The notes below the pieces were generated by a model. The model saw nothing but the letters and a program-made list of their open reading frames with translations, was not told the DNA's origin and did not search any database. A program made the position numbers and the translations under genes. Shown here piece after piece: positions 62,779 through 64,000 of a stretch of 64,000 bases of DNA. Source of the stretch: Lachnospiraceae bacterium (GTDB lineage: Bacteria; Bacillota; Clostridia; Lachnospirales; Lachnospiraceae); the NCBI GenBank assembly GCA_910574805.1, contig CAJTCV010000001.1, forward strand, positions 1 to 64,000, written 5' to 3'. Within the stretch, counting starts at the first letter, position 1. The number at the start of each line of letters is the position of its first letter.

Positions 62779-64000
62779 TTATCTTGCATATTCCGCGACC
62801 CTGCTCTCGCGGATCACATTCACTTTGATCTGACCAGGATATTCCAGATTCGCTTCGATCTGTTTGGATATATCACGCGCCATCAAAACCATGGCTGCAT
62901 CATCCACCTGATCAGGCACTACCATAACTCGAACCTCTCTGCCTGCCTGAATAGCAAAAGATTTCTCTACTCCCTTGAAGGAGTTCGCAATATCTTCCAG
63001 TTGTTTTAATCTGTTCGTATAAGTCTCCAGTGTCTCTCTTCTTGCGCCCGGCCGCGCCGCAGATATGGTATCTGCAGCCTGTACGATACAGGCGATCAAA
63101 GAAGTAGCCTCTACATCACCATGATGTGATTCAACTGCGTTGATCACTGTAGCTGACTCCTTATACTTTCTGCATAAATCCACACCGATCTGGATATGAG
63201 ATCCTTCCATCTCGTGATCAATGGATTTACCAATGTCATGTAACAGTCCGGCTCTCTTCGCCATCCGGACATCAACGCCGATCTCCCCTGCCAGTAACCC
63301 GGATAAATGGGCAACCTCTATGGAATGCTTCAGTGCATTCTGACCATAGCTGCTGCGGAATTTCATACGACCAAGAAGCCGTACCAGCTCCGGATGGATC
63401 CCGTGAACACCAACCTCAAGAGCTGCTGCTTCACCTTCCTCGCGGATCATCACATCCACTTCCTTCTGAGCCTTTTCGACCATCTCCTCAATCCTCGCCG
63501 GATGGATACGTCCGTCAACGATCAGTTTCTCCAATGCGATACGGGCGACCTCCCTCCTTATGGGATCAAATCCTGATAAGATGACAGCCTCCGGTGTATC
63601 GTCAATAATCAGATCCACACCGGTCATGGTCTCAAGAGTCCGGATATTCCTTCCCTCCCGTCCAATGATACGTCCCTTCATCTCGTCGTTGGGAAGCTGT
63701 ACCACAGAAATCGTCGTCTCAGCCACATGGTCGGCTGCACATTTCTGGATGGCTGTGACAATATAGTCCTTCGCCTTCTTGTCCGCTTCCTCCTTTGCCC
63801 TGCTCTCCAGTTCTTTCACCAGTTTCGCAGTTTCATGTTTTACATCATCTTCAACTGTTTTTAAAAGATATTCTTTTGCCTGTTCGGAGGTAAGGCCAGA
63901 GATTCTCTCCAATTCCTGTAATCGTTTCGCGGATAATTCTTCCACTTCCACCCGCTTTTTCTCAAGCTGGGCTTCCCGTGCGGAGAATCCTGCTTCTCTG
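62779..64000 (-). CDS. rny: Ribonuclease Y, C-terminal part
   Basis: The gene runs off the right edge; about 407 residues are visible. It is the membrane-anchored endonuclease starting mRNA decay in Firmicutes. Visible parts are the C-terminal portion of the coiled coil ([20 protein letters not shown]), a KH domain ([20 protein letters not shown]) and an HD domain with the catalytic [23 protein letters not shown] and the C-terminal [12 protein letters not shown] follow. The N-terminal membrane helix lies beyond the window. Confidence 0.95.
   Translation of the reverse strand, partial: REAGFSAREAQLEKKRVEVEELSAKRLQELERISGLTSEQAKEYLLKTVEDDVKHETAKLVKELESRAKEEADKKAKDYIVTAIQKCAADHVAETTISVVQLPNDEMKGRIIGREGRNIRTLETMTGVDLIIDDTPEAVILSGFDPIRREVARIALEKLIVDGRIHPARIEEMVEKAQKEVDVMIREEGEAAALEVGVHGIHPELVRLLGRMKFRSSYGQNALKHSIEVAHLSGLLAGEIGVDVRMAKRAGLLHDIGKSIDHEMEGSHIQIGVDLCRKYKESATVINAVESHHGDVEATSLIACIVQAADTISAARPGARRETLETYTNRLKQLEDIANSFKGVEKSFAIQAGREVRVMVVPDQVDDAAMVLMARDISKQIEANLEYPGQIKVNVIRESRVAEYAR

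Overview
This 64-kb window reads as chromosome from a spore-forming gut Firmicute, most likely Lachnospiraceae (Clostridia). The basis is protein character: SpoVB- and SpoIIM-like sporulation proteins, RNase Y, an iscR-iscS-iscU-mnmA operon, a gap-pgk-tpiA glycolytic operon, a raffinose-type sugar operon and AGGAGG ribosome sites. Assignment below family is not possible from sequence reading alone.

The window has two halves of different character. About 1-14,400 is AT-rich and accessory. It starts with an IS630 transposase tail. A run of small minus-strand zinc-ribbon and immunity-like genes follows, mixed with gene fragments: a VgrG-like piece, a HExxH toxin tail, and an immunity-position gene split by a complete IS4-family insertion (2446-4046). 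Removing that IS restores one open reading frame. Next comes a tyrosine recombinase (5062-5982). Just beyond it is a 6.9-kb cassette (6083-12983) bounded by a perfect 72-bp inverted repeat. The cassette holds two family-2 glycosyltransferases and a ROK-type kinase on the plus strand. Facing them on the minus strand is an 1117-residue protein with an Mrr-type nuclease, a STAND-like NTPase and a helical repeat region, the architecture of Avs-type anti-phage proteins. A candidate promoter lies just outside the right repeat and points inward. An invertible either/or defence versus surface-glycan cassette is a plausible reading. Wrecks of an IS982-like transposase, a LytTR regulator and a PIN toxin close the island.

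From 14.5 kb onward the sequence is GC-richer core genome, mostly on the minus strand. Its blocks in order are: an S8 serine protease and a coiled-coil protein; an AraC-controlled alpha-galactoside operon (binding protein, two permeases, GH36 alpha-galactosidase, GH13 amylosucrase-type enzyme); the glycolytic run gap-pgk-tpiA-lipoprotein-aldo/keto reductase-gpmI-sigma-like/SH3 membrane protein-eno; a histidinol-phosphatase; mnmA-iscU-iscS-iscR with an IscR-like operator; a SpoVB-like flippase; and DAHP synthase.

The stretch 42.7-55.8 kb carries two paralogous modules. Each has a five-gene nickel/peptide-type ABC importer plus a SAM-dependent methyltransferase, and one has a LysR regulator. 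Four promoters in these modules share the same C-rich block abutting a TTGT -35 element, so they look like one regulon.

The right end holds a four-cluster ferredoxin, a chemotaxis receptor, an RNA ligase/HD-Pnk RNA-repair pair, a XerD-like protein with a degraded active site, SpoIIM, proC and the 3' part of rny. I saw no tRNA, rRNA or CRISPR array.
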